Assembly (NCBI GenBank): GCA_035529895.1
Contig: DATKVV010000056.1
Coordinates: 1 to 35,883 of the forward strand
Direction of reading: 5' to 3'
Origin: JAUWKC01 sp035529895
GTDB taxonomy: Bacteria > Planctomycetota > Phycisphaerae > Sedimentisphaerales > Anaerobacaceae
Length of the DNA stretch: 35,883 bases
Both the position numbers and the translations under genes were made by a program. Under the pieces are notes generated by a model. The model was not told the DNA's origin. It searched no databases and worked only from the letters and a program-made list of their open reading frames with translations. This document shows positions 16,387 through 25,593 of this stretch, piece after piece. The first letter of the stretch is position 1, and each line of letters opens with the position of its first letter.

Positions 16387-18636
16387 ATGGCTGATAAACC
16401 GAGTCAGAAATACAGAGGTGTAGAGATTGCGACCCCGCTGGGGGATGAGGTGCTCTTGCTGACGAGTTTCTCTGGCGCCGAGCAGCTCGGGCGGGCATTC
16501 GAGTTCCAGGTTGAACTGGCCAGCGAAGACTATCAAATAAAAGCCGCCGACATCGTCGGCCAGAACGTGACCATTCGACTCGACCTGTTGTCTGAGAATA
16601 AAATCCGTTTTTTCAACGGCTACGTCAGCCGATTCACGCAGATACCGGCCACCGGCCGCCTGGCCCGGTACCGTGCTACCGTGGTACCCTGGCTATGGTT
16701 TCTGACCCGGACCGCCGACTGCCGCATCTTCCAGGAAAAAACCGTTCGCGACATTGTCAAGCAGGTCTTCAGGGACCGCGGCTTCACGGATTTTCAGGAC
16801 CGGCTCAGCGGAACCTATCGAACCTGGGAGTATTGTGTGCAGTACCGTGAGACCGACTTTAATTTTGTCAGCCGACTCATGGAGCAGGAAGGGATATATT
16901 ACTTCTTTGAGCACGACAACGGCAAACATTCGCTGGTGCTGGCCGATTCGGCCAGCGCTCACCAGTCTTATCCCGATTACGACCAAATCAAATACCATCC
17001 TCCCGGCAAAGTGGTTGCCCCTGAGCAGTATATTTCAGAATGGTCCGTCGAGACTGCTATTCAGCCTGGCTCCTATGCTTTGAACGATTTCGACTTTATA
17101 AACACTCAAAAGGACCTCCAGGCAAGGTCAAAAGTGACCCGTCAGCATCCGGGGGCGGATTTTGAAATCTATGATTACCCTGGTGAATACGTCGAGTCCG
17201 GTCACGGCGAAAGCTACGCAAAGGCGCGGATCGAGGAGCTCCAGGCTCAGTACGAAGTGATCACAGCCGGGTCTGATGTTCGCGGCATCTCGACCGGCTG
17301 TACCTTCACCCTCAGCGAGCATCCCCGAGAAGATCAGAACCGCCAATACTTGATTACCTCGGCAAGTCACAGCATCGAGTCGGGCGAGTTCTATTCAGGC
17401 GGCGCGGCGGGTGCCGGATGTGTTTACTCATGCAGATTCACCGCTATCGACGCTGCCCAGCCTTTCCGTTCGCCCCGCGTCACCCCCAAGCCGTCGATTC
17501 CGGGGCCGCAGACGGCGATGGTAGTTGGTCCGTCCGGCGAGGAAATTTATACAGACCAGTACGGACGCGTAAAGGTACAGTTCCATTGGGACCGTTACAG
17601 CAAGGCCGACGAAAACAGCTCTTGCTGGATAAGAGTTGCCCAAGTTTGGGCCGGTAAGAAATGGGGCGCCATATACATGCCGCGTATCGGCCAGGAAGTT
17701 ATTGTTGAGTTTCTCGAGGGCGATCCTGACCACCCCATCATAACCGGCCGGGTATATAACGGGCAAGCCATGCCCCCCTACGACCTGCCGGCCGAAAAAA
17801 CCAAATCAACCATTAAGTCCGATTCGAGCAAAGGCAGTCAGGGTTTCAATGAAATTCGCTTCGAAGATCTCAAAGGTAAAGAGCAGATCTTTATCCACGC
17901 CGAGAAGAACCAGGATATTCGCGTCAAAAACGATACTTACGAGTGGGAGGGAAACGAGCGTCATCTGATTGTCAAGAAAGACCAGCTGGAGAAGGTAGAA
18001 GGAGACAAACACTCAACGGTGGTAGGCAACCGGCTTTGTAAGACCGAAGGCGACCACGGCGAAACAGTCAAAGGCAGCCACCTGGCCGCCATCGACGGCG
18101 ATGACCACCTCGCTGTCAAGGGCAAACAGTGTGTCAAAATTACCGGCGACGCTAATTTAAAGGTGGGGCAGAACCTGAATCAGGATGCCGGGCAAAAGAT
18201 TTCTATCAAGGCGGGGATGGATTTTCATGAAAAAGCCGGGATGAACTACGCGATGGATGCCGGCATGGCGATTCACATTAAAGGTGGTATGACCGTTGTG
18301 ATTGAAGGGGGAATGCAAGTATCTCTCAAAGCCGGGCCCAGCTTTGTTGATATTGGTCCGGCAGGTGTAGCGATTTCCGGGCCGACGGTCATGATTAATA
18401 GTGGCGGCGCAGCAGGCGCCGGCAGCGGCAGTTCGCCAACGGCTCCTGCTGCGCCCGAGGCCCCCGATGCGCCCAAGGAACCCAAAGAAGCCGACACTGC
18501 AGAGCCGGGAGAAAAACTCGAACCGCCAAAAGCGCCCAAACCGCCTACGCCGGTGACGTTTAGCCCTCAGGCAACGGTGCTGCAGCTGGCGGCCAAAGAC
18601 GGTACGCCATTCTGTGAGGAGTGCGGAGCGGATTAA
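16387..18636 (+). CDS. vgrG: T6SS spike protein VgrG (TssI)
   Basis: A 749-aa VgrG, the trimeric spike fired with the Hcp tube. A gp27-like region (about 1-370) includes YRTWEYCVQYRETDFNFVSR and LMEQEGIYYFFEHD, hallmark VgrG text. A gp5-like OB fold (about 380-460) has DQYGRVKVQFHWDR and WIRVAQVWAGKKWG. The beta-helix (about 480-660) shows the regular KAGMDFHEKAGMNYAMDAGM and similar turns. The last ~100 residues are a Gly/Ser then Pro/Ala/Glu-rich linker ending in PFCEECGAD, a short Cys-pair tail seen in other spike-associated proteins and possibly an adaptor handle. No extra enzymatic domain is fused. The start has no strong ribosome-binding site. It is followed directly by the DUF4123 gene. 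Confidence 0.96.
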   Translation: MADKPSQKYRGVEIATPLGDEVLLLTSFSGAEQLGRAFEFQVELASEDYQIKAADIVGQNVTIRLDLLSENKIRFFNGYVSRFTQIPATGRLARYRATVVPWLWFLTRTADCRIFQEKTVRDIVKQVFRDRGFTDFQDRLSGTYRTWEYCVQYRETDFNFVSRLMEQEGIYYFFEHDNGKHSLVLADSASAHQSYPDYDQIKYHPPGKVVAPEQYISEWSVETAIQPGSYALNDFDFINTQKDLQARSKVTRQHPGADFEIYDYPGEYVESGHGESYAKARIEELQAQYEVITAGSDVRGISTGCTFTLSEHPREDQNRQYLITSASHSIESGEFYSGGAAGAGCVYSCRFTAIDAAQPFRSPRVTPKPSIPGPQTAMVVGPSGEEIYTDQYGRVKVQFHWDRYSKADENSSCWIRVAQVWAGKKWGAIYMPRIGQEVIVEFLEGDPDHPIITGRVYNGQAMPPYDLPAEKTKSTIKSDSSKGSQGFNEIRFEDLKGKEQIFIHAEKNQDIRVKNDTYEWEGNERHLIVKKDQLEKVEGDKHSTVVGNRLCKTEGDHGETVKGSHLAAIDGDDHLAVKGKQCVKITGDANLKVGQNLNQDAGQKISIKAGMDFHEKAGMNYAMDAGMAIHIKGGMTVVIEGGMQVSLKAGPSFVDIGPAGVAISGPTVMINSGGAAGAGSGSSPTAPAAPEAPDAPKEPKEADTAEPGEKLEPPKAPKPPTPVTFSPQATVLQLAAKDGTPFCEECGAD

Positions 18637-18680
18637 ACGCAGCAGCCCGGCTTGTGAGTAAGCCGGTTGACGAGGATTTG

Positions 18681-19238
18681 ATGAACGAAAAAACTGTGAC
18701 TCAGGCACTGCTGAAGCATTTGTTTTTCCAACTGCAGACCAATGTCTATACGGTTCTCGATGGCGCATCCGTCGAGCAGTTGCCGCAACTGCTTTGGGAG
18801 CATGAGCCGGAAAACATTTGCCTCTATCGCGGCGAGCTTGAGCCGGACATGGCTGCAGTGGCGCCCTATCTGGTCGAACTGAAATACGACCACCCCTTCA
18901 CAAGACTGGTCTGTGAGAAGGGCTGGGGAAATCATTGGGGCATCTTCGCAATAACGCCCGCTGAAGTTGGTATCCGAGCGCTGCGCCAGCACTTTCGAAA
19001 GTTTCTAATGGTCAATGACCCCGAGGACAAGCTCGTGTATTTCCGCTACTATGACCCTCGGGTGCTGAGGCTTTACCTGCCGACCTGCAATGCTGAGGAA
19101 TTAAGAATAATCTTTGCGCCAGTAAGTAGTTATATTGCCGAGGACAAGGATTCGTCTGTGCTCCTGCGTTTTTCGGTGGACGCGGAAAAACTTCGGACCG
19201 AAAAAATATCCCTCGCCCAGTCACACGGAGTCTTGTGA
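18681..19238 (+). CDS. DUF4123 T6SS adaptor/chaperone
   Basis: A 185-aa DUF4123 protein (Tap/Tec-type), a cytoplasmic adaptor that mounts a specific cargo onto the VgrG tip. Family text: YTVLDGA near the N-terminus, PYLVEL with DHPFT, WGIFAI, LRQHFRKFLMV, and the strongly conserved VYFRYYDPRVLRLYLPT. Start at ATG 18681 with GAGGA (18672-18676), 4 nt upstream; an in-frame GTG at 18654 is possible. It lies 44 nt after vgrG, and its cargo would be expected next door: the large metallopeptidase-like protein two genes on is the obvious candidate. Confidence 0.88.
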   Translation: MNEKTVTQALLKHLFFQLQTNVYTVLDGASVEQLPQLLWEHEPENICLYRGELEPDMAAVAPYLVELKYDHPFTRLVCEKGWGNHWGIFAITPAEVGIRALRQHFRKFLMVNDPEDKLVYFRYYDPRVLRLYLPTCNAEELRIIFAPVSSYIAEDKDSSVLLRFSVDAEKLRTEKISLAQSHGVL

Positions 19239-19257
19239 TTTAAGGATGCAATAAGAA

Positions 19258-19602
19258 GTGCTGCATATTCGTAAAGAGCAGATGGAAGTCTTCGATGCTT
19301 ACATGCTCGAGCTTTTTGTAGAGAAAATGCTCGTGCACGTGCGTGAAGTTTTCCCTGAACAGACCAAGGACAAGAGCAAAGACGAATTGCGCGCTCTGGT
19401 CGAAGACGGCATTAAGAGGGCTTCAGCTTACGACATTAACGAAGAGCGGCAAGTCGCTCTTTTAATCGACCTGATGATAGGAATAGGCCGTGACTTTGAA
19501 AAGCGGAAGCCCTGGATAGAGAGGATTCTCGTAAGCGAGGAATTTGACCAGCACGAAAAAATGAATCTAATATACAAACGGCTCGAAGCCGCTTCGGCCT
19601 GA
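19258..19602 (+). CDS. Small VgrG-island helical protein
   Basis: A 114-aa protein starting at GTG 19258 (AAGGA at 19242-19246). It is entirely helical in appearance: MLHIRKEQMEVFDAYML, FVEKMLVHVREVFPEQ, then EELR-type ALVEDGIKRASAYDI, ALLIDLMIGIGRDFEKR. Proteins of this size and pattern (a short IRxEQ opening, MLxHLREhFP, RAxAYgIxxE, DLMxxhG) accompany DUF4123 genes in T6SS spike islands of myxobacteria and relatives; their role is not established. Position between the adaptor and the cargo suggests a co-chaperone. Confidence 0.75.
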   Translation: MLHIRKEQMEVFDAYMLELFVEKMLVHVREVFPEQTKDKSKDELRALVEDGIKRASAYDINEERQVALLIDLMIGIGRDFEKRKPWIERILVSEEFDQHEKMNLIYKRLEAASA

Positions 19603-19636
19603 CCTGAATCCGGAGCGAATCGTTGGGGTTTTGGGG

Positions 19637-22600
19637 ATGACCAATCTTGCACAGGCACTTAAGAAAGTTAATAAAGAACTGGGATCCAGGAAGGTTAACG
19701 GTTCATGCCAGAAATGTCAAAAGAAGGCCACAGGCCTCATCGTACTGGTGGTAAAGAGGCACAATGAGGAAATGGTTGCGAGGGCGACCGTTGATATAAA
19801 GGGCAAGAAACCCTACAACAAGAAAACCGACGGCAAGGGTATCGCCAAATTCAAGCCGGTCGACCCCGATACTTACAGTGTGAACGTCACATTGCCCACA
19901 TCACTTGCCAACGACTTTGAGAAGCCGGCGGCCGAACAGGCGTCGGTGCTGTTGGGAAGCTGCCCTGTTCACATCGTCTACATCGATGGCATAGCGCCGC
20001 TGAAGGTCGTCGTTAGGCGCTCAGACAAAAAAAATGAGTTTATCAAGGGCGCCCGCATTGAGGTAAAGGCGGCGGAGGCCGGAGGCTTTCAGGGCGAAAA
20101 AACATCGGACGATAAGGAACCTGCGGTCTTCGAAAAACTCAAAGTGTCCACCTACACAGTCTCTCTAAGCTTGTCGGAAAGCGATAAAGACAAGTATAAG
20201 ATAGATAACAGCCCGGTCCAGAATTACACGCTTGACCTCAATAAAAAGGAGAACAAGGTCGAATTCACGGTGACCCCGTTCCTGCGAGTATATCTCAAGC
20301 TGCTGTTTACGGACCCGGAAAAGAACAAACGAGTATTCCCTGAAAAGGTGCCTGTGCGCCTGGTCCCTGAGAGCGGCGCCTCGATTGACGCCATCGTGGG
20401 CAAAGATGGCGTGTTGTACAGCAATAATAACCCCTGGGCGGAAGTGCCGCGAAGCGCAAAGAGTTTTACGCTCGATTTCAAACAAGACAAGGCAAACTAC
20501 ATCGTATGCGAGAAACGCAACGCTGCAAAAACCCAGGAACTGGTTGCCGAGGCGGACCTGGCAGCGAAGATCACGGCGGGTCACCGTGTCTTTCGCCTGC
20601 CTACAGGCAACTGGACGCTTAAGAACTCCGACTGGGAGCCGGAGGGCAGCATCCCGGCCTACAAGAAAAATCAATGCAAGTTCGCGGATCTGGACAACAT
20701 GGGAACAACCATCGGCAGCAGCAAAGACAATCCGGCCCGGCTCCTGCTAAACCCCCACTGGCAGTTCTACCGCTTCGAGTATTTTGATCGCTGCTACGGT
20801 CACAGCGACCACGGCGATAAGCGCATCAGCATCCCACCGATAATGCTCAAAGGAGTTCGCAAGTGTCCCGGTGGCAGCTCGACCAATTATGACGCAATCA
20901 GTAACTGGACCACGGGAAACGACGACAAGCAGCTTTTGCAGTGCCTGCCCTGGATTATAAGTAAGAAAGACGATGGAAGCGCCCTCGGCAAGCTGGATAA
21001 GGACATGCTCCTGGAGTTCGGCCAGAAGAATACTTTCGTGTTCTCCAAATCTGCAACGGAGCGCGAAATTCAGAAGTTGGACCCTTCCGGTACCGACAAG
21101 GACAAACTCAAACCCGGACCTAACCGGACAAAGTACTATGACCTTCCCAAACTATGGAAATCCAAAAACTACTACACACGCCTTTCCGGCGGCTCCGGGA
21201 AGTTCTTTGATGAGCTCACCGAGGCCGATATTGAGGGCGCCAATGACTCCGGTAAGCCGCTGGCGTTCTCGCTGGACGACGTCATTCTTGTTGATAACAG
21301 CGGCAACCAAATAGCCAAGGACCAGGACAAAGATGGAAATCCCAACAAAGACTTCTCTGAACACTCCAGGCTCACACTGCTATACCTGGACCCGGATGAG
21401 AAGTTCAAAGTAAAAGTATACGAACCGCGGGTCAAGGCAGCGTACCACACCAAGGCCGAATTCAGCTTCGCCAAGGATGCGGCAGGCAAGTATCGCAATG
21501 TTATCGTCAATTGTGACCCCAAAATACGGGTAGTTGTTTTCTGCAGCGGTTTCCACGATATCTATGACAAGCGCACCGAAAGCGCCGACTTCGGCAAGAA
21601 ACAAATCTTGGGGGCGCGGGCAGCAAAAATGAATGATGGTGATATCTCAGTGCAGAAGCGCTTCGACCAGAACTCCGACGTAAACAATGCCTATGTACAC
21701 ATGGAGCGAGTTTTCGACGCGTATTATCTCCACTACGGCGGCACTGATGGAACCACGGTTTACGGCGCCCTTGTGACCTACTGGTCAGCACGGTTCTTTT
21801 ACGAAGACGACGCCGACAAGGTGGCTGATCTTGGCCTGGACGCCCGCTTCACTGCAGACAAGTTCTTTAAGAAGCGCGCAACCCACCGGTATCCGGCTCA
21901 ACTCGCCGATAAGAGAAACTACATTGAGCAGGGCATGAAGAACGCGATGGACCGTTGGTCCGAGAAAGACTATCAATTTGAGGAGGAGGACAACAAAAAA
22001 GATATCATCGTCAAGACCTTCACCTTGTTCGAAGCCAAGGAATTCGAGGAACCTGCCAACACCTTTGTCCAGCAAGGCGGTGAGCACAAGTGCCTCGTGG
22101 TTCTGGTAAAGAAACCACTGGGCAGCTGGGCCACCGACACTGTCATGCGTATGCGGAACACGGCCTTCCAGGGCGAAGGTGCCAGCTGGGCATCCGCGCC
22201 CGGGACGGAAGCGCGTGCGAACGACTATGATGGAAGCACTGCTGCCCCACGGAACGCTTTTGCCCATGAGCTCGGGCACGCCGCCATCGGTCTGTACGAC
22301 GATTACATTACGGTGAAACAATGGGGTCTGCCTGGCTATCAGAAAAAGCAACGTTACCCTGGCGTGCCTTATTACCGCGACGAGTCATCCATTATGAGCG
22401 TGAACCAGGCAGTCCGCCTGCGTCAGTTCTGGGGCCGTGCAAACTGGATCAACGACGAAGCGAAGGCAACCAAGACACTCAATAAGTTCCTACAGGGTAA
22501 GCAGTTCAAGATTACTTACGCACCTGCCGACAAGACCAAGACTAAGCTGAATTACTTCCGGGATGCGGGCTCTCGCAGTATCTATAAGCCGTCCTACACC

Positions 22601-23827
22601 CAGGAGGATTACTCCCTCGGCGAACAGGGTAAGTGTGATCTCCTCCTGTACAAGCTGGGTGACGACGAATTCGCGCGCCTCATGAAGGGCGACACCTACA
22701 ATGGGATTCTCGTCGTTGAGACCCGGATCAAAGTGACCTTCAAGACCGGTCTTACTCCCGCGACATCAGTGTGGGCCACGGGGGCGGCCTACACAGCCTC
22801 AAAATGCATAGAACAAGAAGGCAAATTTTACGTCTGTTTGGAGGACCACACCAGCGGTGCGTTCCTAACAGATCTTGGTCAGAATAAATGGCTGGAGTTG
22901 GATCCCTCTGGCCCTGTATCGAACTGGGCCGCCAATACAGACTACAGTGTTAAAAAGTGGGTGAAGCAGGGCGGTGACCATTACGTCTGTGTCACGAACC
23001 ACAAGAGTGGCGCATTTATCCCCCAGAATTTCGTAAGTTTGGCGGTTGACAAGGGGGACTGGAAAGAAGCAAAGGACTATGTCGTGGGGGACACAGTATT
23101 GGAGGGCGGACGGAAGTACGTCTGCCTCGAAGCACACACCAGCAGCGCCACGTTCGCAGCGGACAGTGCTTCTAAATGGCTGGCAACATCTGGAACCAAC
23201 CGCGGGAACTGGGTAGCGGGAACAGCTTACGTAGTCGGAGATGAATGCAAGGAGGGTGGTATCACGTACTTCTGCCGCGTGGCTCACACGAGTGGCTCGC
23301 TTGCGGCCGACGTTACGGCGAAGCGATTGGTGAAATCCAACAGCAAGCCCTCCGAATGGACCCTCGACAATAAAGAGGACTGGGTCGGAGGCGTGAACAA
23401 ACAGATTATGGACATGATGGAAGGCTACGACGACAATGCATCCTTGTCGGCGAAGCAATCGGCTGGCAAGTTACGGCTGACCACCAGCCCCGCGAACAAG
23501 GACTTCTCCAACACATACGTGAGGGTTTTTGCTCGGTGGTGGGACGGAGTGGGGGATGCTCCGACGGAGGACACCCGCTTTACATTCGAGGTCACCAAAG
23601 GTGGCTCGGCGACGTTTTTCTATCCGACGGGTTCCACAATCAAAGTGGCCATGGAAAGCAATAGCAAAACCATCGTCCGCTATTTGTATGGCCAGATCAG
23701 CGACAATGCAGTTACCCGAGCTGCTCAGAAGTTGACAGACGACCTGACCGCGGCTGAATTGTCCAAGCTTAAAGACTGGATCCAGGGCAAGGTCGGTGGA
23801 GTATTTGAGGTCAAAGCTATAGTCTGA
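19637..23827 (+). CDS. Giant T6SS-associated putative effector: zinc-peptidase motif plus four CBM5/12-like repeats
   Basis: A 1396-aa protein without a signal peptide, as expected for spike cargo. ATG 19637 has GGGG 8 nt upstream. Order: a Cys24-x-x-Cys27 motif; two Ig-/prealbumin-like beta domains (about 33-115 and 117-210); a long middle region with PHWQFYRFEYFDRCYGHSD, text seen in other spike-linked proteins. HELGHAAIGLYDDY (877-890) then provides HExxH plus downstream Asp residues, close to the HEFGHxxxGLxDEY of M64-type metallopeptidases. Four tandem repeats follow, starting at W1046, W1097, W1142 and W1192, each W-x-x-x-x-x-Y ... G-x-x-Y-V-C-x-x-x-H-T-S, like CBM5/12 chitin-binding modules. 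A 150-residue C-terminal tail ends the protein. A secreted hydrolase against a glycosylated or peptidoglycan-like surface is inferred. Confidence 0.8.
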   Translation: MTNLAQALKKVNKELGSRKVNGSCQKCQKKATGLIVLVVKRHNEEMVARATVDIKGKKPYNKKTDGKGIAKFKPVDPDTYSVNVTLPTSLANDFEKPAAEQASVLLGSCPVHIVYIDGIAPLKVVVRRSDKKNEFIKGARIEVKAAEAGGFQGEKTSDDKEPAVFEKLKVSTYTVSLSLSESDKDKYKIDNSPVQNYTLDLNKKENKVEFTVTPFLRVYLKLLFTDPEKNKRVFPEKVPVRLVPESGASIDAIVGKDGVLYSNNNPWAEVPRSAKSFTLDFKQDKANYIVCEKRNAAKTQELVAEADLAAKITAGHRVFRLPTGNWTLKNSDWEPEGSIPAYKKNQCKFADLDNMGTTIGSSKDNPARLLLNPHWQFYRFEYFDRCYGHSDHGDKRISIPPIMLKGVRKCPGGSSTNYDAISNWTTGNDDKQLLQCLPWIISKKDDGSALGKLDKDMLLEFGQKNTFVFSKSATEREIQKLDPSGTDKDKLKPGPNRTKYYDLPKLWKSKNYYTRLSGGSGKFFDELTEADIEGANDSGKPLAFSLDDVILVDNSGNQIAKDQDKDGNPNKDFSEHSRLTLLYLDPDEKFKVKVYEPRVKAAYHTKAEFSFAKDAAGKYRNVIVNCDPKIRVVVFCSGFHDIYDKRTESADFGKKQILGARAAKMNDGDISVQKRFDQNSDVNNAYVHMERVFDAYYLHYGGTDGTTVYGALVTYWSARFFYEDDADKVADLGLDARFTADKFFKKRATHRYPAQLADKRNYIEQGMKNAMDRWSEKDYQFEEEDNKKDIIVKTFTLFEAKEFEEPANTFVQQGGEHKCLVVLVKKPLGSWATDTVMRMRNTAFQGEGASWASAPGTEARANDYDGSTAAPRNAFAHELGHAAIGLYDDYITVKQWGLPGYQKKQRYPGVPYYRDESSIMSVNQAVRLRQFWGRANWINDEAKATKTLNKFLQGKQFKITYAPADKTKTKLNYFRDAGSRSIYKPSYTQEDYSLGEQGKCDLLLYKLGDDEFARLMKGDTYNGILVVETRIKVTFKTGLTPATSVWATGAAYTASKCIEQEGKFYVCLEDHTSGAFLTDLGQNKWLELDPSGPVSNWAANTDYSVKKWVKQGGDHYVCVTNHKSGAFIPQNFVSLAVDKGDWKEAKDYVVGDTVLEGGRKYVCLEAHTSSATFAADSASKWLATSGTNRGNWVAGTAYVVGDECKEGGITYFCRVAHTSGSLAADVTAKRLVKSNSKPSEWTLDNKEDWVGGVNKQIMDMMEGYDDNASLSAKQSAGKLRLTTSPANKDFSNTYVRVFARWWDGVGDAPTEDTRFTFEVTKGGSATFFYPTGSTIKVAMESNSKTIVRYLYGQISDNAVTRAAQKLTDDLTAAELSKLKDWIQGKVGGVFEVKAIV
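22769..23330 (+). repeat. Four tandem CBM5/12-like coding repeats
   Basis: Within the large effector, four units of 45-51 codons begin near 22772, 22925, 23060 and 23210. Each encodes a leading Trp, an Ala/Asn-x-Tyr, a G-x-x-Y-V-C (YFC in the last) core and an HTS or HKS motif. The DNA copies have diverged, so the duplication is old. Confidence 0.8.
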
Positions 23828-25068
23828 TGTGTATGAGGAATCTGGTTGTAGTGGCGTATGCCTGGTTGTCAGTGCTCGTGTTCCTGCTCGTAGGAAGCGC
23901 GGCATGTTCCAAAGAACGCCCAATGACGCCCATGTCAAGCAAGGAGAATATCATGCAGAACGAATCCACGTATCCCACCTACTATTCGAGCCCCAGGCGA
24001 GACTGTGCTATTGCGGTGGCCTCAAGGGCCGGAGGCAATATTGCATGGTCCCGTGAGCTGGGGCTGGAAAGAGCGGACATCCTACCCGCTCTGCTAATTT
24101 GGGAAGGGAATATCTTGGCGGTGGCAGGCGAGGGGATGGTGCTGTTTTCGCCCGATAGCAGGCGGCTCTGGGACCGAGTTAAGCGAGCGGATTCTCCCCC
24201 GGCCGTGGCCAACGGGCTCCTCTATTTCGAGAACAGGGGACACTTTCTCGAAGCCGTGGACCCCAATAATTCACAGGTTCTGAAGAAAGCCCCGTTTCCC
24301 GGCGTCCCAACCGACGAATTCCATGTGACGTTGCTCTGGCCCCGGGAAAAGGATTTCATCGCCACGATCTATCTGCCGGATCCGACTTACGACACCGAGG
24401 ACTTGGATACACCGCCGCCGCAACCGGAGGTGTTGGGACGCAGGACAGTATACGGCGAGCTGGTTGGTGCCTGGGGCAAGACCTATGAGGGCGTGCAGGA
24501 GCTTCCCCCGCTTTTTGTTCCGGAGCTGGAGCGATGGATTATCTCCATGGACGAGGTCATCTCTGTCGATTTAAAACTCGAGGAAGAGGCCTCGCGTTTC
24601 AAGATCCCGCTGGAACAATCGGTGAATTGGAGCGCAGACGCCGAGGGTACGCTGTGCATCATCGGTTACCATGAGGGGCACAAGGTAATGCTGGCGATGT
24701 CGCTTACGGGTGAAGAGAAATGGCGGTGGTCGGACCGCAAGACACCCGACCGATGGGTAACCGGTCAGCCGCCGATTCGGTCCGGGAACCGCCGAGTTTA
24801 CGGCCTGACGGGCGGACGCATCCTGGCCATCGAGCAGGGCAAGCTGCTGTGGCAATATGAAGTCAAGAATGGAACCATCAGACACGGCTCGTCACTGGCT
24901 GATGGCTCTCTTCTGGTTGCCGCGGGCAAAACTCTTATCCTTCTGAATTTGGCAGGAAAGGAGCGATTCCTTGTGTCGTTGGATAATGAAATTCTGACCC
25001 CGCCGGTTGTCGACGCTGATGGCAATATTTATGTGGCTACTGCGACCCATCTGGTCCAAATCAAGTAG
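23827..25068 (+). CDS. PQQ-like beta-propeller lipoprotein, candidate immunity protein
   Basis: A 413-aa lipoprotein whose ATG overlaps the preceding stop by one base (TGATG), implying coupled translation. The signal ends in a lipobox with Cys27 (GSAAC). The mature protein is a PQQ-like propeller: repeated blades such as GGNIAWSREL, EEKWRW, GKLLWQYEVK, with TPPVVDADGNIYVAT near the C-terminus. It lacks the enzymatic residues of quinoprotein dehydrogenases. A periplasm-facing lipoprotein encoded right behind a secreted toxin is the usual arrangement for an immunity protein, but propellers also act as assembly scaffolds (BamB), so the role is inferred. ATG 23833 is an alternative start. Confidence 0.82.
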   Translation: MCMRNLVVVAYAWLSVLVFLLVGSAACSKERPMTPMSSKENIMQNESTYPTYYSSPRRDCAIAVASRAGGNIAWSRELGLERADILPALLIWEGNILAVAGEGMVLFSPDSRRLWDRVKRADSPPAVANGLLYFENRGHFLEAVDPNNSQVLKKAPFPGVPTDEFHVTLLWPREKDFIATIYLPDPTYDTEDLDTPPPQPEVLGRRTVYGELVGAWGKTYEGVQELPPLFVPELERWIISMDEVISVDLKLEEEASRFKIPLEQSVNWSADAEGTLCIIGYHEGHKVMLAMSLTGEEKWRWSDRKTPDRWVTGQPPIRSGNRRVYGLTGGRILAIEQGKLLWQYEVKNGTIRHGSSLADGSLLVAAGKTLILLNLAGKERFLVSLDNEILTPPVVDADGNIYVATATHLVQIK

Positions 25069-25104
25069 TCCCGGCTATGAGAAATTGATGCGTCTGCGAG
25101 CAAA

Positions 25105-25479
25105 ATGAAAAAGCTGCGTGAAATATTCGGATTCCGTGGTCGATCGCCGAAGATTACTGAGCCGTTCACAATAATATCAGGTCGGACGGCGCCGCAGATT
25201 TGCGGGGATTTCGAGCTGCAGGAAGAGGCGGAGCCACGCCTCAACGCTGAGCTGGCCCCACACGAATTCGTGGACCTGCTTATTTGGGCCAAACTGTGCG
25301 CCGAGGCGACACGGTTTCTTACTTGTGTGCTGCTTGGGCGCCAAGCAGTTTGGTGGTCGCGCTTGTGCGTTCGGAGCATACCTGCCTGCTGCGGGGTTAT
25401 TACGCTGGGGCCACAAACGCCTCGTGTGATAAGACCGCCCAGATGGGTCACAAGTTTGTGGAAACCGGCGTGCAGATAG
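25105..25479 (+). pseudogene. Truncated DUF6931-like protein gene
   Basis: A 124-codon frame. The first 90 residues look real and resemble DUF6931 proteins found in T6SS islands: LNAELAPHEFVDLLIWAKLC, AEATRFLTCVLLGRQAVWW and SRLCVRS, where A-V-W-W-x-x-L-C-x-R is the family's central signature. Full-length relatives are near 190-200 aa. Here, after LCVRS, the sequence turns to unrelated residues (IPACCGVITLGPQTP) and stops. I could not find the missing half in the other two frames before the PAAR promoter, so a frameshift plus deletion is likely. It could still be expressed as a short protein. Confidence 0.55.
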
Positions 25480-25516
25480 CGCACGGTAAAATGCGAATAC
25501 AGCCCTGAAAAAGTGC

Positions 25517-25545
25517 TTGTCAAGGTGGTATGTTTGGGATATGAT
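25517..25545 (+). promoter_or_regulatory. Predicted promoter of the PAAR gene
   Basis: TTGTCA (25517-25522) and TATGAT (25540-25545) have a 17-bp spacer and lie about 50 bp before the PAAR start codon. It suggests the PAAR gene can be transcribed apart from the clpV-vgrG operon. Confidence 0.45.
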
Positions 25546-25593
25546 TCCGGCTGGATCTTTTAGAAATAATGACGGATAGATGGAGAATGTCAG

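Noticed and set aside
22769..23330. Repeats considered as CRISPR or non-coding tandem array
   Set aside because: The units are divergent, in frame and 45-51 codons long, with protein-level conservation; they are coding domain repeats. No CRISPR array occurs in the window.
25284..25508. 74-codon frame overlapping the end of the DUF6931-like gene, considered as its missing half
   Set aside because: The residues do not continue the DUF6931 pattern, so a simple frameshift does not restore a full protein.
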